Positions 15,988 through 25,403 of a DNA stretch of 64,000 bases are shown here, piece by piece. Both the position numbers and the translations under genes were made by a program. The first letter of the stretch is position 1. Every line of letters begins with the position of its first letter. Under the pieces are notes generated by a model. That model saw nothing but the letters and a program-made list of their open reading frames with translations. It was not told where the DNA came from and did no database searches. The stretch is from positions 1-64,000 of the forward strand of contig CANHCQ010000012.1 in assembly GCA_947459215.1 (NCBI GenBank), written 5' to 3'. Origin of the DNA: Phycisphaerales bacterium. Its GTDB lineage: Bacteria > Planctomycetota > Phycisphaerae > Phycisphaerales > UBA1924.

Positions 15988-18159
15988 TCAGGGCTTGGGT
16001 TCGGGCGGGAGGTTGAAGATGTACTGGTACGTCTGCTCGATGCTGGGATCGGTGGCGTCGGCGAGGGTGAAGGTGACGCGGAGCATCTTGGGCCAGGGCC
16101 AATTGACGGCGGCCTCGCCGTTGGCGGGGACGAGCGTGGGATCGAAGTACCCGAAGTAGGAAAGCAGCGAGGACTGCTCGTTGGGGTGCTGGGTCACGGG
16201 GTAGCGCTTGGCACCGCCGTGGATGAGCCAGGTGGAGGGGCTGTAGTTCTGGAGCGTGGTGCTGACGCCCTGCAGGGAGGTCATGCCCTCGTAGGGGCGG
16301 TAGGGAAGCGAGGCTGGACTACCCGCGACGGTGCGCTGCGCGTTGTTGGGGTCCTCGTTGTTGGGGTTGTAGTGGAAGACACCCAGGCGCGTGTCGGGGG
16401 TGCCGGCGGAGGTGGCGTAGGGGTTGCGGGTGCCGCCGTACCAGACGGTCTGGCGTGAGACGTCGATGTTCTTGGTGCCGTTGGGCGGGTTGTTGGAATC
16501 GGCGACGGTGATCCGGGTGTTGTTGGGATAGATCTGGCCGAAGGACCACTCGACGATGAACTCGGTGCAGCGGGCGGCGATGGCGGAGGTGCCGAGGGCG
16601 AGGAGATCGACGCGCGATGAGTCGACGGCGCGGAGGAGCGAGTTGCCGGTGATGAAGCTGGAGTCGAGCGTGCCGCGGAGATCGGGGGGCGTGGTCTCGT
16701 AGCGGATGCGGGAGCCGAGCTTGTACATGGAGTCGTCGGCGGCGGTACGCGACCACTCGAGCGTGGGCGAGGTGGGCGTGGGGCCGGCGACGGTCGGGAA
16801 GGCGTTGGCCATCCACGACTGCATGAGCAGCAGCGACTGCTGGCGCGTGACCGGCGGCTCTTCGAGGCGCTGGATGGTCGGCGGGAGCGTCTGGACGGTG
16901 GCGTAGTTGCGGAAGGCGGCGTCGGTGGTGCCGGAAGCGGTCGTCGTGTTCAACGCGGCGTTGTTGATCTTCGGCAGACCGGTCTCGAGGTATCCCGTCG
17001 AACCGGACTCTTGCCGGAAGATCTTGCCGTAGCTGGTGACTTCGGCGGGGTCGAGCACCGCACCGTTGATGACGAGGCGGAGTTCGGAAAGGTCGGTGGC
17101 GGCGATATCGACAACGCCGGAGGCGAACTGGACCTTGTCGGTGTCGATGTTGCTGCCGTTGTCGCCACCGGTGGCGCGGGGCGTCCAGTACATGGCGAAG
17201 TTGCGGTTGCCGGCGTTGGTGGCGCGGCCGAGCGGGTGCGCGCCGTTCAGGACGCGGAAGAGGCTGTTGGCCGCGGGCTGGCCGGCGATCTGGAAGACGG
17301 CGTCGGACGCGAGGCGGCGGAGGAAGTCGTCGCCGCCGACGAGCTTGGCGTAATCGTCGAAGTACTTGGCGCGCGGCACGCCGGCGGGGTAGTCCGAGCC
17401 CGCGGTTGTGGACGGGAGCGCGAGCAGGGTCGCGTGGCGGAGCAGCGTCCAGTCGGACGGGAGCTCGTTGGGGCTCGGCGTGGTCTGGGTGGACTTCATG
17501 CCCAGCGGCCAGGACTGAACCGGCGGCGGCGAATCCTCGTTGATCCAGAGGAAGCGGCCGCGGAACTCGGGGGTGTAGTAGTTGTTGTACTGCGGCGAGA
17601 CGGAGCTTGACTGGGCCGCGCTGAACGGCGTGGCCTTCATGCCGTGGCCGTAGTAGATGCGGGCGCTGCGGGCGGTGGCGGTGCGACCGGGGATGAGATC
17701 GCCGCGGGCGGTGCGGTACTCGCCGTTGGAGAAGAACATCAGTTCATCGATGCGGCGGGCGCGGTGGAGGTTGACGTTCTGACCGGGGAACGCGGGCACC
17801 TTGAGGATGCTGGGGACGCGGTCGTACGAGGCCGCCCCGCCCGGGGGCACCGGGTATGTGTTCGTGAACTGATGGCGCATCATCAGGACGCCGTCGCGGG
17901 TCATCCGCGAGATGTCCTCGCGGAGCTGGGCCTCGAAGACAGTCGCCTGCTGGGTCAGCGCGCTGAGGCGTTTGCCGGTGGTGACGGTGCGACCGACGGT
18001 CTGGAAGACGGCGGCGAGACCGACGGAGATCACCGCGACGGCGCCGACGGCGACGAGCATCTCGGAAAGCGTGAACGCGCGGCCGGCGCAGTCTGCAAGC
18101 GACCGGGTGAGGGCGCGGGCTGGCGGGCGGGCGGCGGGTGATGCCTGGCGGGTGCGCAT
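15988..18159 (-). CDS. GspJ-like pseudopilin, oversized
   Basis: This is a 723-residue protein; usual GspJ is about 200. It starts at the ATG at 18159, with GGAG eight bases upstream. A prepilin-type signal ends GRA before FTLSEMLVAVGAVAVIS, so the residue before the cleavage site is Ala and Glu5 is present. A helix of about 20 residues follows, then about 670 exported residues. Typical of GspJ-like proteins is the early LAAVFQTVGRTVTTGKRL and the QATVFEAQLREDISRM segment. It follows the GspI-like gene by 33 bp and precedes the GspK-like gene by 115 bp, consistent with the I-J-K tip complex of type II secretion. Confidence 0.75.
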   Translation of the reverse strand: MRTRQASPAARPPARALTRSLADCAGRAFTLSEMLVAVGAVAVISVGLAAVFQTVGRTVTTGKRLSALTQQATVFEAQLREDISRMTRDGVLMMRHQFTNTYPVPPGGAASYDRVPSILKVPAFPGQNVNLHRARRIDELMFFSNGEYRTARGDLIPGRTATARSARIYYGHGMKATPFSAAQSSSVSPQYNNYYTPEFRGRFLWINEDSPPPVQSWPLGMKSTQTTPSPNELPSDWTLLRHATLLALPSTTAGSDYPAGVPRAKYFDDYAKLVGGDDFLRRLASDAVFQIAGQPAANSLFRVLNGAHPLGRATNAGNRNFAMYWTPRATGGDNGSNIDTDKVQFASGVVDIAATDLSELRLVINGAVLDPAEVTSYGKIFRQESGSTGYLETGLPKINNAALNTTTASGTTDAAFRNYATVQTLPPTIQRLEEPPVTRQQSLLLMQSWMANAFPTVAGPTPTSPTLEWSRTAADDSMYKLGSRIRYETTPPDLRGTLDSSFITGNSLLRAVDSSRVDLLALGTSAIAARCTEFIVEWSFGQIYPNNTRITVADSNNPPNGTKNIDVSRQTVWYGGTRNPYATSAGTPDTRLGVFHYNPNNEDPNNAQRTVAGSPASLPYRPYEGMTSLQGVSTTLQNYSPSTWLIHGGAKRYPVTQHPNEQSSLLSYFGYFDPTLVPANGEAAVNWPWPKMLRVTFTLADATDPSIEQTYQYIFNLPPEPKP

Positions 18160-18192
18160 GACGACTTCTCCGGACAAACTGCGGGGACAGGA

Positions 18193-19239
18193 TCACTGAC
18201 GGATGGTGAGCACTTCGACGCTCGCGGGAACAACGGGCGAGACGAGGAACTGGACCTCGCCCGCGCTGGCGCCGCCGCCGCCGTTGATCGCCTTGACGGT
18301 CTGGGGCGCGAGCGGCGGCGCGATGACGACGGCGCGATCGGAGGTGTAGTTCACGCCCTTCTCGTCGGGGATCGCGACGACGGTGTAGACGTTGCCCTCG
18401 GTGTCGACAATCTGCTGACCGACCTGGCGGAGCGCGACGAGCACGGCGGGACTCGAGGCGTTGAACTCGATGACTGTGTAGGGCGCGGTGTTGATGCCGT
18501 AGCGCTGATAGCTGCGGACGGGCCTCGCGACAATCGGCACGGCGTAGTTACCCTGGCCGCTGAAGGTGGGAAGGCCGTCGTTATCGACGCCGACAGCAAC
18601 GGCGTTGCCGGAGGAGATCACCTCGGCGAGCGTGGTGTTCGCCCCGACGCGGATGCCGGGGTCGATGCGACGGATGAAGACTGCGACGCGGAGCGGGGCA
18701 AACTCAGGCGGGATCGCCGACGACGCGGACGACGCGAGGATCGGGACCGCGTCCCAGACGTACTGCGGCGTCACTCCGGGGCCCTGGGGAAGGAGGCGAT
18801 CGCTGGTGTAGATGACGACTTCGGGATTGTCCGTTGAACCGGGTCCGAGCAGCCGGAATGAACCAGCTTCGCCAACTTTTCCGGGAATTGACACCGGGCC
18901 ATATATCCTCAGCTTCTCGTTCGCGATCGAGTCGCCAACGGTGTCGATCCAGAGCCCCTGCTTGCTCTGTCTCTGACTCGCAACGGTGTAAAGCTCCTTC
19001 GAAAACGGGGCCCACCCCTTCTTCCCGGAAGGGTCGTTGAGCACCGAGTGCCCGCGGAGCACGGCTTCGGCCCCGCCGGCGGCGGCGACGCCGAGCACGA
19101 CGTCCTGGGCCGCACGCTGCTGCTTGACCACGAGCGGGAAGACGGAGGCGAGCCCGAGCAGGCCGAGGCCGAGGATGAGCACACCGAGCAGGACCTCGAT
19201 GAGGGTGAACGCACGCGGATGGGATGCGGGCTTGGTCAC
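18193..19239 (-). CDS. GspI-like pseudopilin
   Basis: This is a 348-residue protein; usual GspI is about 120-130. It starts with GTG at 19239, which overlaps the preceding stop as GTGA and has AAGGAGG at 19247-19253. The prepilin signal HPRA is followed by FTLIEVLLGVLILGLGLLGL, with Ala before the cleavage site and Glu5. The helix is followed by ASVFPLVVKQQRAAQD, the pattern of GspI/PilV (mature IEVLVA helix, then residues of the QQ-x-A type). The long extra C-terminal part is unrecognised. It would sit in the pseudopilus tip with the J- and K-like proteins. Confidence 0.8.
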   Translation of the reverse strand: MTKPASHPRAFTLIEVLLGVLILGLGLLGLASVFPLVVKQQRAAQDVVLGVAAAGGAEAVLRGHSVLNDPSGKKGWAPFSKELYTVASQRQSKQGLWIDTVGDSIANEKLRIYGPVSIPGKVGEAGSFRLLGPGSTDNPEVVIYTSDRLLPQGPGVTPQYVWDAVPILASSASSAIPPEFAPLRVAVFIRRIDPGIRVGANTTLAEVISSGNAVAVGVDNDGLPTFSGQGNYAVPIVARPVRSYQRYGINTAPYTVIEFNASSPAVLVALRQVGQQIVDTEGNVYTVVAIPDEKGVNYTSDRAVVIAPPLAPQTVKAINGGGGASAGEVQFLVSPVVPASVEVLTIRQ

Positions 19240-20531
19240 GGCTTGACCTCCTTGGGGTTGCCGAGATATGTGTCCATCACAAAGAGGCGGACGTCGGCGT
19301 CGATCGGGCGGTTGCCGTCGGTGAAGTTCAGCCCGCTGTAGATATCGCGAGCCTTGAGGGCGCCGATCATGAAGCTGTTAATGCGGACCTGGACTTGTTC
19401 GGATTGAGCGAAGTCTGCGCCAGCGGCGTTGACCGCGGTGCCGGCACGCCAGAGGTTGATGTCGATGTTGGGAGCCTTCGGCGCCTCGTTGGCCGAGCCG
19501 ACATTGACGCGCTGCGTCGGCGTCGTGCCGTAGATCGTGCCGGTGATCCGGTTCACCCCGCCGGCGCCGAGTGCCGCGGCCATGCGGGTCTCTTCGTAGA
19601 GCCCGAGGATGCCGACGGAGTTGACGGTCACGCAATCGGTGCTGCGGGCGCCGATGAGGGCGGCGGCCTGCCTCGCATCGAGGGCGAGCACGCTGCGAGC
19701 CCAGCCGACGAGATCTTCAATGCGGTCGACGCGGCGCCAGTCGTTCGGACCGATCGGCGGCGTGACGTCGGCCAACGCGGTCGGGTACGTGTTGCTGTCG
19801 ATGCGGGAGCGCGGCAGCAGCAGCACGCTGGGGATGAAGGTCGAACCGAGCACACGACCGGTGCCACGCTGGAAGCGGACCATGAAGGTCTGGCGGTAGT
19901 CGCCCTGCTCGCGCTTGGTCTCGTCGAAGAAAGCGTTCTCGGGGAAGACCCAGTTGCCGCGGCTGGGGCCGGCGATGAGCGGGTCGGTCCCGATGTTGGG
20001 GTTGCGGTTGCCAATGACCGTGCCACTGAAATTCTCGTAGTACCAGCCGTTCTGAACGACGGTCTGGTTGTTGATGTCGCGATCGCTCGAGTTGTAGATC
20101 GAGCCGGGTGGGGCGAAGCCGCGGACCATCCATCCCTGGGGCAACTGCACCGGATCGACCATCGCCGTGGGCACGAAGACATCGCGGTACACCTTGGGGT
20201 TGGCGTTGTCGGTGTACGGCAGGCCGGGGTCCTGGCCGTCGAGCAGGGCGCCGACGTGGACGGCGGGGATGATGGTGAGGCGGCCGCCGGACTCGTAGGT
20301 GAACACCGCGGCGGTGTCGCCAGTGGGGTTGCGGATGGCCAGGTCGCGGGCGGCGTTGAGGGCGAGGCGCAGCTGGCTCTCGGCGAGCGAGGAGGTGGAG
20401 CTGTAGATGATGTTGCGGATCGCGGGCACGCCGGCCGCGGCCATGACGGCGATGATCGCGACGACGATCAGCAGTTCAAGCAGGGTGAACGCGATGGAGC
20501 GGCGGCGGCGATGGGATGCGGGCATAGTCAT
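19236..20531 (-). CDS. GspH-like pseudopilin
   Basis: This is a 431-residue protein with signal RRRRSIA before FTLLELLIVVAIIAVMAAAGVP, again with Ala at -1 and Glu5. It then has IRNIIYSSTSSLAESQLRLALNAARDLAIRN, the helix and loop typical of GspH/FimT (a short-chain minor pseudopilin). Usual GspH is about 170 residues, so this one carries a long extra exported domain. The ATG at 20531 overlaps the stop of the G-like gene as ATGA and has GGAGG just upstream, so translation is coupled on both sides. Confidence 0.8.
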   Translation of the reverse strand: MTMPASHRRRRSIAFTLLELLIVVAIIAVMAAAGVPAIRNIIYSSTSSLAESQLRLALNAARDLAIRNPTGDTAAVFTYESGGRLTIIPAVHVGALLDGQDPGLPYTDNANPKVYRDVFVPTAMVDPVQLPQGWMVRGFAPPGSIYNSSDRDINNQTVVQNGWYYENFSGTVIGNRNPNIGTDPLIAGPSRGNWVFPENAFFDETKREQGDYRQTFMVRFQRGTGRVLGSTFIPSVLLLPRSRIDSNTYPTALADVTPPIGPNDWRRVDRIEDLVGWARSVLALDARQAAALIGARSTDCVTVNSVGILGLYEETRMAAALGAGGVNRITGTIYGTTPTQRVNVGSANEAPKAPNIDINLWRAGTAVNAAGADFAQSEQVQVRINSFMIGALKARDIYSGLNFTDGNRPIDADVRLFVMDTYLGNPKEVKP

Positions 20532-21637
20532 CGGCCGACCTCCACAATGTTGTCGCGACGGGCGGCGTCGCGGGTGCGAGCGTTGTACTGCGTGCCTCTT
20601 GGCACCCCCAGAGCGCTCTGCATGGCGAAGAGCGCGTCGTCTTCCTTGCCTTCGAACGGCATGTCGCCGTAATACCCGTCGGGACCGGCAGAGAGAATGG
20701 CGTACTCGGCGTCGCGGAGTCCTGCGTTGTCACGCGGATTGCCGAGGATCGACGGGATGTTGAGCTTGTCGATCTCGTCCTCGGGAGCATCGCCGGGCGT
20801 CGGCAGATAGAAGTTCCACTTAATGACCGGGTTCTGCACCTTGGCCTGCTCCTGGATATCGGCGGCGGTGCGGCGCTCCCAGCGGTAGTAGCGGTACGGC
20901 TTGCCGTTCGGAGCGATCAATCGATAGCGGAACGGATAGGCGGGCTCGCCGGCGACGCGGGCTTCGAGCGAGATATCGAGACGCGGCGCGTTGCGGCCGA
21001 TGTCTACGAACGGGGTGTAGACGCGGGCAGGCGACCCGGACTGGATGCGGGCCGAGCGGGTGTTGGTGGGACCGGGTTTGCTGAAGGTCCCGTCCTGGTT
21101 GGGAGCCAGCATCCCGGGCCCGTCGATTCCGTCCACGGCCGTCGGCAGCGCCCCGACGAGGTAGTACGCAAGGGAATGCTCGCTGAAACGACGATCGGGG
21201 ATGTACCGGCCAACGAGCGCCGAACTGGCGTTCAGACGCGCGTCGGCGGTCATGGGCCGGTTGTTCCAGAAGCCCTTGAGGAACGAATTGCCGGAGGGGA
21301 ACGAGGAGGTATCCGAGGGGTTGTAGAAGTTGGAAGGAACGGTGCCGCCAAAGGTGTTGATCGCGCCGCTACTGGCGATGGGCTTGACCCTGGTGCTGGA
21401 CACCAGCATTTCCTCGTCGTGCAGGACGAGCGGCGGGAGGAACCCGAACTCCTGCTTGAACTGCTCGACACCGAACTTGATCGACGCCGCGGCCTGCTTC
21501 TCGCCGGCGCCGCGGGCGGCGCCCAGGACGCGGTTGAAACCGACGGCGATCAGACCGATCAAGAGCGCGACGATCGCGATCGACACGAGCAGCTCGATCA
21601 GGGTGAACGCGGGCTTGTGAACATGCGGTGTGCGCAC
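20528..21637 (-). CDS. GspG-like major pseudopilin family protein
   Basis: This is a 369-residue protein. GTG at 21637 is preferred over the earlier in-frame GTG at 21664, because AGGAG lies at 21644-21648 and the later start does not overlap the gspF stop. The prepilin signal VHKPA is followed by [21 protein letters not shown] (Ala at -1, Glu5) and then FNRVLGAARGAGEKQAAASIKFGVEQFKQEFG, which resembles the start of GspG. Ordinary GspG is about 140 residues, so the length here is unusual. It lies directly after gspF, the standard position for gspG. Confidence 0.75.
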   Translation of the reverse strand: MRTPHVHKPAFTLIELLVSIAIVALLIGLIAVGFNRVLGAARGAGEKQAAASIKFGVEQFKQEFGFLPPLVLHDEEMLVSSTRVKPIASSGAINTFGGTVPSNFYNPSDTSSFPSGNSFLKGFWNNRPMTADARLNASSALVGRYIPDRRFSEHSLAYYLVGALPTAVDGIDGPGMLAPNQDGTFSKPGPTNTRSARIQSGSPARVYTPFVDIGRNAPRLDISLEARVAGEPAYPFRYRLIAPNGKPYRYYRWERRTAADIQEQAKVQNPVIKWNFYLPTPGDAPEDEIDKLNIPSILGNPRDNAGLRDAEYAILSAGPDGYYGDMPFEGKEDDALFAMQSALGVPRGTQYNARTRDAARRDNIVEVGR

Positions 21638-21643
21638 GGGAGT

Positions 21644-21648
21644 CTCCT
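21644..21648 (-). promoter_or_regulatory. Ribosome-binding site that decides the GspG-like start
   Basis: AGGAG on the minus strand, about 6 bases before GTG at 21637. No comparable site precedes the alternative GTG at 21664. Confidence 0.7.
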
Positions 21649-21660
21649 GCGGCGAACTGA

Positions 21661-22941
21661 TCACTTATTGCCGCCCTGGAGCGACTGGATCATGCTGACG
21701 AGGGGCAGGAACATGGCGACGACGATGGTGCCGACGATGCCGCCGAGGACGACGACCATCAGCGGCTCGAGCAGGCTGACGAGCGAGGCGACGGCGACGT
21801 CGACTTCCTCGTCGTAGTTGTCCGCGATCTTCAGGAGCATCTTGTCCATCTCGCCGGTCTCCTCACCGACGTCGATCATGTTGACGACGATGGAGTCGCA
21901 GGTCTTGCTCTCGCGCAGCGGGGTGGCGAAGCTCTCACCCTCGCGGATGGAGTCGTGCACCTTGAGCAGGGCCTTTTCGTAGACGTAGTTGCCGGAAGTC
22001 TCGCCGGTAATCTTGATGGCTTCGAGGATGGGCACGCCGGCGCCGATGAGGGTGCCGAGGGTTCGGGTGAAGCGGGCGATGGCGGTCTTGCGGAGCATGG
22101 AGCCGAAGATCGGGACGCGGAGCAGCGCCCAATCGGTCACGGCCTTGCCCGGGCCGCTGGCGCGGATCAGCTTCCACGCGAAGAAGATGATGATCGGCGA
22201 GGGCAGGACGATGAACGCGCCTGGGATGGTCTGACCGGGCATCGAGCCGGCGATCCAGCGGCTGGATTCCATGAGGATCGTGGTGAGCGCGGGGAGCTTG
22301 ACGCCGAAGTCCTTGAAGATCTCCTCGAACTTCGGGATGATGAACCACATGATGAACGTGAGGATCAGCACCGCGATGATGACGACCACGATCGGGTAGA
22401 CCATCGCGCCCTTGATCTTGCGCTTCAGGCGCTCGGCCTTTTCCATGAACTCGGCGAGGCGCTGGAGGATCAGGTCGAGCACGCCGCCGATCTCGCCGGC
22501 GTTCACCATCTTGGTGTAGAGCTTGTCGAAGGCCTTGGGGAACTTGGCCATCGCCTCGGAGAGCGACGAGCCGCCCTCGACCTCTTCGCAGACACCCGAG
22601 AGCACGTTCTTGAGAGCGCCGGGCTTCTGCTGCTGCTCGAGGATCTGCAGCGAGCGAAGCAGAGGCAGGCCTGCGTCCTGGAGCGTCGAGAGCTGACGCG
22701 TGAAGCTCGTCAGCTGCGCCTGCTTCACGCGCCCGAAGCTGAACCCGCCGCCCTTCTTCTTGGGCTTGGCGACCTTCTTGGCGGCGGCGTCCTTCTTGCT
22801 CGCCTTCTGCTCGGCGACCGTCGTGGGGAACAGGCGCTGGCTCTTGATGCGAGCGATCGCCTCTTCCTTGTTCGTCGCCTCGATGGTGCCCTTGGTGGGC
22901 TTACCGGCGTCGTTCATCGCTTCGTACGCAAAGGTGGGCAT
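21661..22941 (-). CDS. Type II secretion / type IV pilus platform protein GspF/PilC
   Basis: This is a 426-residue inner-membrane platform protein that couples the ATPase to pilin assembly. It starts MPTFAYEAMNDAGKPTKGTIEA, the standard N-terminus. Two GspF domains follow. The first has FTRQLSTLQDAGLPLLRSLQILEQQ and the second FTRTLGTLIGAGVPILEAIKITGE. Helices lie near residues 185-212, 250-270 and 390-418. A Lys/Ala-rich linker at about residues 50-70 is typical of plant-like environmental homologues. It is followed after 24 bp by the G-like gene, as in canonical gsp operons. The ATG is at 22941. Confidence 0.95.
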   Translation of the reverse strand: MPTFAYEAMNDAGKPTKGTIEATNKEEAIARIKSQRLFPTTVAEQKASKKDAAAKKVAKPKKKGGGFSFGRVKQAQLTSFTRQLSTLQDAGLPLLRSLQILEQQQKPGALKNVLSGVCEEVEGGSSLSEAMAKFPKAFDKLYTKMVNAGEIGGVLDLILQRLAEFMEKAERLKRKIKGAMVYPIVVVIIAVLILTFIMWFIIPKFEEIFKDFGVKLPALTTILMESSRWIAGSMPGQTIPGAFIVLPSPIIIFFAWKLIRASGPGKAVTDWALLRVPIFGSMLRKTAIARFTRTLGTLIGAGVPILEAIKITGETSGNYVYEKALLKVHDSIREGESFATPLRESKTCDSIVVNMIDVGEETGEMDKMLLKIADNYDEEVDVAVASLVSLLEPLMVVVLGGIVGTIVVAMFLPLVSMIQSLQGGNK

Positions 22942-22982
22942 GGGAAAGGCTCCGAAGGAATCTCAAGGCCGAGGGGCCGGGG

Positions 22983-23017
22983 CAAATCTCAAATCTCAAA
23001 TCTCAAATCTCAAATCC
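22983..23017. repeat. Short tandem CAAATCT repeat between gspE and gspF
   Basis: Five near-identical 8-bp words (CAAATCTC) stand in the 78-bp gap between two co-oriented genes. Similar word arrays occur at 38856-38904 (CAAATGG) and 43019-43051 (CTCAAATC). Confidence 0.85.
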
Positions 23018-23019
23018 GA

Positions 23020-24753
23020 TTACTCATCCGCGAGCGTCTCGCGGACGACCTCGTCAATCGTCGTGGTGCCGTCGTAAATGGCCATCAGGCCCGACTCGCG
23101 CAGCACACGCATGCCGCGCTTGCGGGCATGGTGCTTCAAGAGCGCGGTGCTCGCGTTCTTCATGATCATCTCGCGGGCCTCGTCGTCGAGGGTCATGAGC
23201 TCGTAGAGCGCCAGACGGCCCTTGTAGCCCGAGCCGTTGCAGCGGTCGCAGCCCTTGCCGCGGGCGAAGCGGCGGCTGCGGACGTCCTCGGGCTTGAGCG
23301 AGAGCTCCATGAGTTCCTCCTCGGTCGGGGTGTAGAACTCCTTGCAGTTCGCGCACACCTTTCGCACGAGGCGCTGAGCCACGACACCCTCGAGTGTCGC
23401 GGTGAGAAGGAACGACTCGAGGCCCAGGTCCAGCATGCGGACCACCGAGCTTGGGGCGTCGTTGGTGTGCAGCGTGCTGAGCACCAAGTGGCCCGTCAGC
23501 GACGCCTGCACCGCGATCTGCGCGGTCTCAAGGTCGCGGATCTCACCGACCAGGATCACGTCCGGGTCTTGACGCAGGAACGAACGCAGCAGCTTCGCGA
23601 ACGTGGTGCCCGTCTCGGTGTTCACCTGACACTGGCACAAGCCGTCGATGTCGTACTCGACCGGGTCCTCGGCGGTCAGGATCTTGGTCTCGATGTCGTT
23701 CAGTTCCGCCAGTGCGGCGTAGAGCGTCGTCGTCTTGCCCGAGCCGGTGGGACCGGTGACAACCACGATCCCGTTGGGCTTGCGGATCAAGCGCCGGAAG
23801 GTCGTCATGTCGTCGTCGCGCAGTCCCAGACGATCGAGCGACAGCTCGACGTTGCTGCGGTCCAGCACACGCATCACGACGCTCTCGCCCCACATCGTCG
23901 GCAGCACCGCGACGCGCAGGTCCACCGGGTTGCCGCCGATGGTCAGTTCGATGCGACCGTCCTGCGGCAGGCGGCGCTCGGCGATGTCCAGGTTCGCCAT
24001 GACCTTCACGCGGCTGGTGATCGCGGGGCCCAGCTGCTTGGGCGGCGGCACCATCTCGTAGAGCACGCCGTCGATGCGATACCGCATCTTGAACTCGTTC
24101 TCGAACGGCTCGAAGTGGATGTCCGAGGCGCGGTCCTTGATGGCCTGGAGCAGCACGAGGTTGAGCAGCTTGATGACCTGATTGTCGCCGGCCATCTCCA
24201 TCAGCGAATCGATGTCGATCGAGTCGGCGCCGCGAGCGCCCATGTTCTTGACCCGCTCGTCGCTCGCCAGCTCGCTCACGACGTCCGTGATCGATTCCTG
24301 CTTGGAGAAGTACTTCTTGATCAGGGCGTCGATCGCGGCCGGGTCGCCCACCACCGCGTCCACGTTGCCGCCCAGCAGCAGCCGCAGATCGTCAACGGCC
24401 CGGAAGTTGTCCGGGGTCTTCATCGCGATCTTGATGCGACGGCTGGTCTTGTTGTACTCCAGCGGGATCACCTCGTAGGAGCGCACGCTCTCGGCGGGGA
24501 TCACATCGCGGATATCTTCGGGAATGTCAAAGCCGTCGAGCGACTCGAACGACATGCCCGCCTGGCCCGCCAGGGCCGCGAGCACGTCACGCTCGGTGCA
24601 GTAGTTGAGCTCCACGAGCAACTGGCCCAGCTTGACCTTGCGGGTCTGCTGGATCGCCAACGCCTCGTGCACCTGGTCGCGGGTCACCTTGCCGAGCTTG
24701 GTGAGCACACGGCCGAGCTTGCGGCCTTTCATTTCCGAGGGGTCGAGAGCCAT
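23020..24753 (-). CDS. GspE/PilB-type secretion ATPase
   Basis: This is a 577-residue cytoplasmic hexameric ATPase that drives pseudopilus or pilus assembly. The ATG at 24753 is chosen over 24768 because a GGAG site precedes it and MALDPSEMKGRKLGRVLTKLG begins the MshEN-type N-domain. Walker A GPTGSGKTTTLYAAL is at about residue 332. The Asp box is ILTAEDPVEYDI, Walker B is DPDVILVGEIRDLETA, and the His box is STLHTNDAPSSV. The C-terminal zinc module has CANC (about 466) and CDRC (about 504). It is the copy adjacent to gspF, so it is probably the partner of this platform. Confidence 0.95.
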   Translation of the reverse strand: MALDPSEMKGRKLGRVLTKLGKVTRDQVHEALAIQQTRKVKLGQLLVELNYCTERDVLAALAGQAGMSFESLDGFDIPEDIRDVIPAESVRSYEVIPLEYNKTSRRIKIAMKTPDNFRAVDDLRLLLGGNVDAVVGDPAAIDALIKKYFSKQESITDVVSELASDERVKNMGARGADSIDIDSLMEMAGDNQVIKLLNLVLLQAIKDRASDIHFEPFENEFKMRYRIDGVLYEMVPPPKQLGPAITSRVKVMANLDIAERRLPQDGRIELTIGGNPVDLRVAVLPTMWGESVVMRVLDRSNVELSLDRLGLRDDDMTTFRRLIRKPNGIVVVTGPTGSGKTTTLYAALAELNDIETKILTAEDPVEYDIDGLCQCQVNTETGTTFAKLLRSFLRQDPDVILVGEIRDLETAQIAVQASLTGHLVLSTLHTNDAPSSVVRMLDLGLESFLLTATLEGVVAQRLVRKVCANCKEFYTPTEEELMELSLKPEDVRSRRFARGKGCDRCNGSGYKGRLALYELMTLDDEAREMIMKNASTALLKHHARKRGMRVLRESGLMAIYDGTTTIDEVVRETLADE

Positions 24754-25403
24754 GGGAACTCCATCCAAAGGGAGGCGTCGTGGCGTTGAAAGCCGGTTGC
24801 ATCCAACGTCAAAGCCGCCGACCCGGAAGCGTCCGTACGCCCTCCGAGCCGCGGTGCGCCCTGCCGTGCTGCGTGGAACCCGCGCGTCGTCACGCGAAGG
24901 TCCGGGAACTGTTGGTCCACGGTCGCTCGTTCTTTCCCGCGCCAGGCGTTTGGTGATCCCAACCTTCGCAGGTGGTCACCGCTTCCTGTCGCGTTCGACG
25001 GCAGAGCCGTCGTCTTCTCACCGCGTCGCCCGCCACCCCCAGCCGGCCAACCCTAACGATCGGATCCCACCCCATCCAGATTCCCGACCCACGAGACCCG
25101 GACCCCCCACCACCTCCACGACCCACTTCCGATTGCCACCGACCATCGCCCCACGGCAACACCCCAAGCGACGCGACGCAAAGAACCGGACGAACACCGT
25201 TCGACCGCCAGCTCCACAGCACCGGCGAGGCCCTCGGCACAGTTCGAGACAACGACCGACGTCGGCCGCTCGTCCGCGCACTGCCCGAGGCTGCACAGCG
25301 TACCGACCGGTTCGCGGCGTGCAAGCGTCAGTTCCCTCACAAGGCGAGAAAATCAGGGCACTTCACGTTGCGACACTGATATTTTTGACTATCTTGGACC
25401 GGC
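24754..25403. other. 650-bp gap with no recognisable feature
   Basis: The stretch separates the GspE gene from PilT. It is C-rich on the plus strand. It holds several short open frames on both strands, none with a recognisable domain, ribosome-binding site and neighbour context together. No tRNA, terminator with T-tract or large palindrome was found by eye. It may hold the gspE promoter. Confidence 0.5.

Noticed and set aside
21955..24789. 944-residue plus-strand reading frame
   Set aside because: It is antisense to gspE and gspF, with low-complexity Asp/Arg/His/Leu composition and no domain; shadow of high-GC codons.
24890..25379. Small reading frames between gspE and pilT
   Set aside because: Several overlapping frames on both strands, none with a family, ribosome-binding site or consistent codon use.
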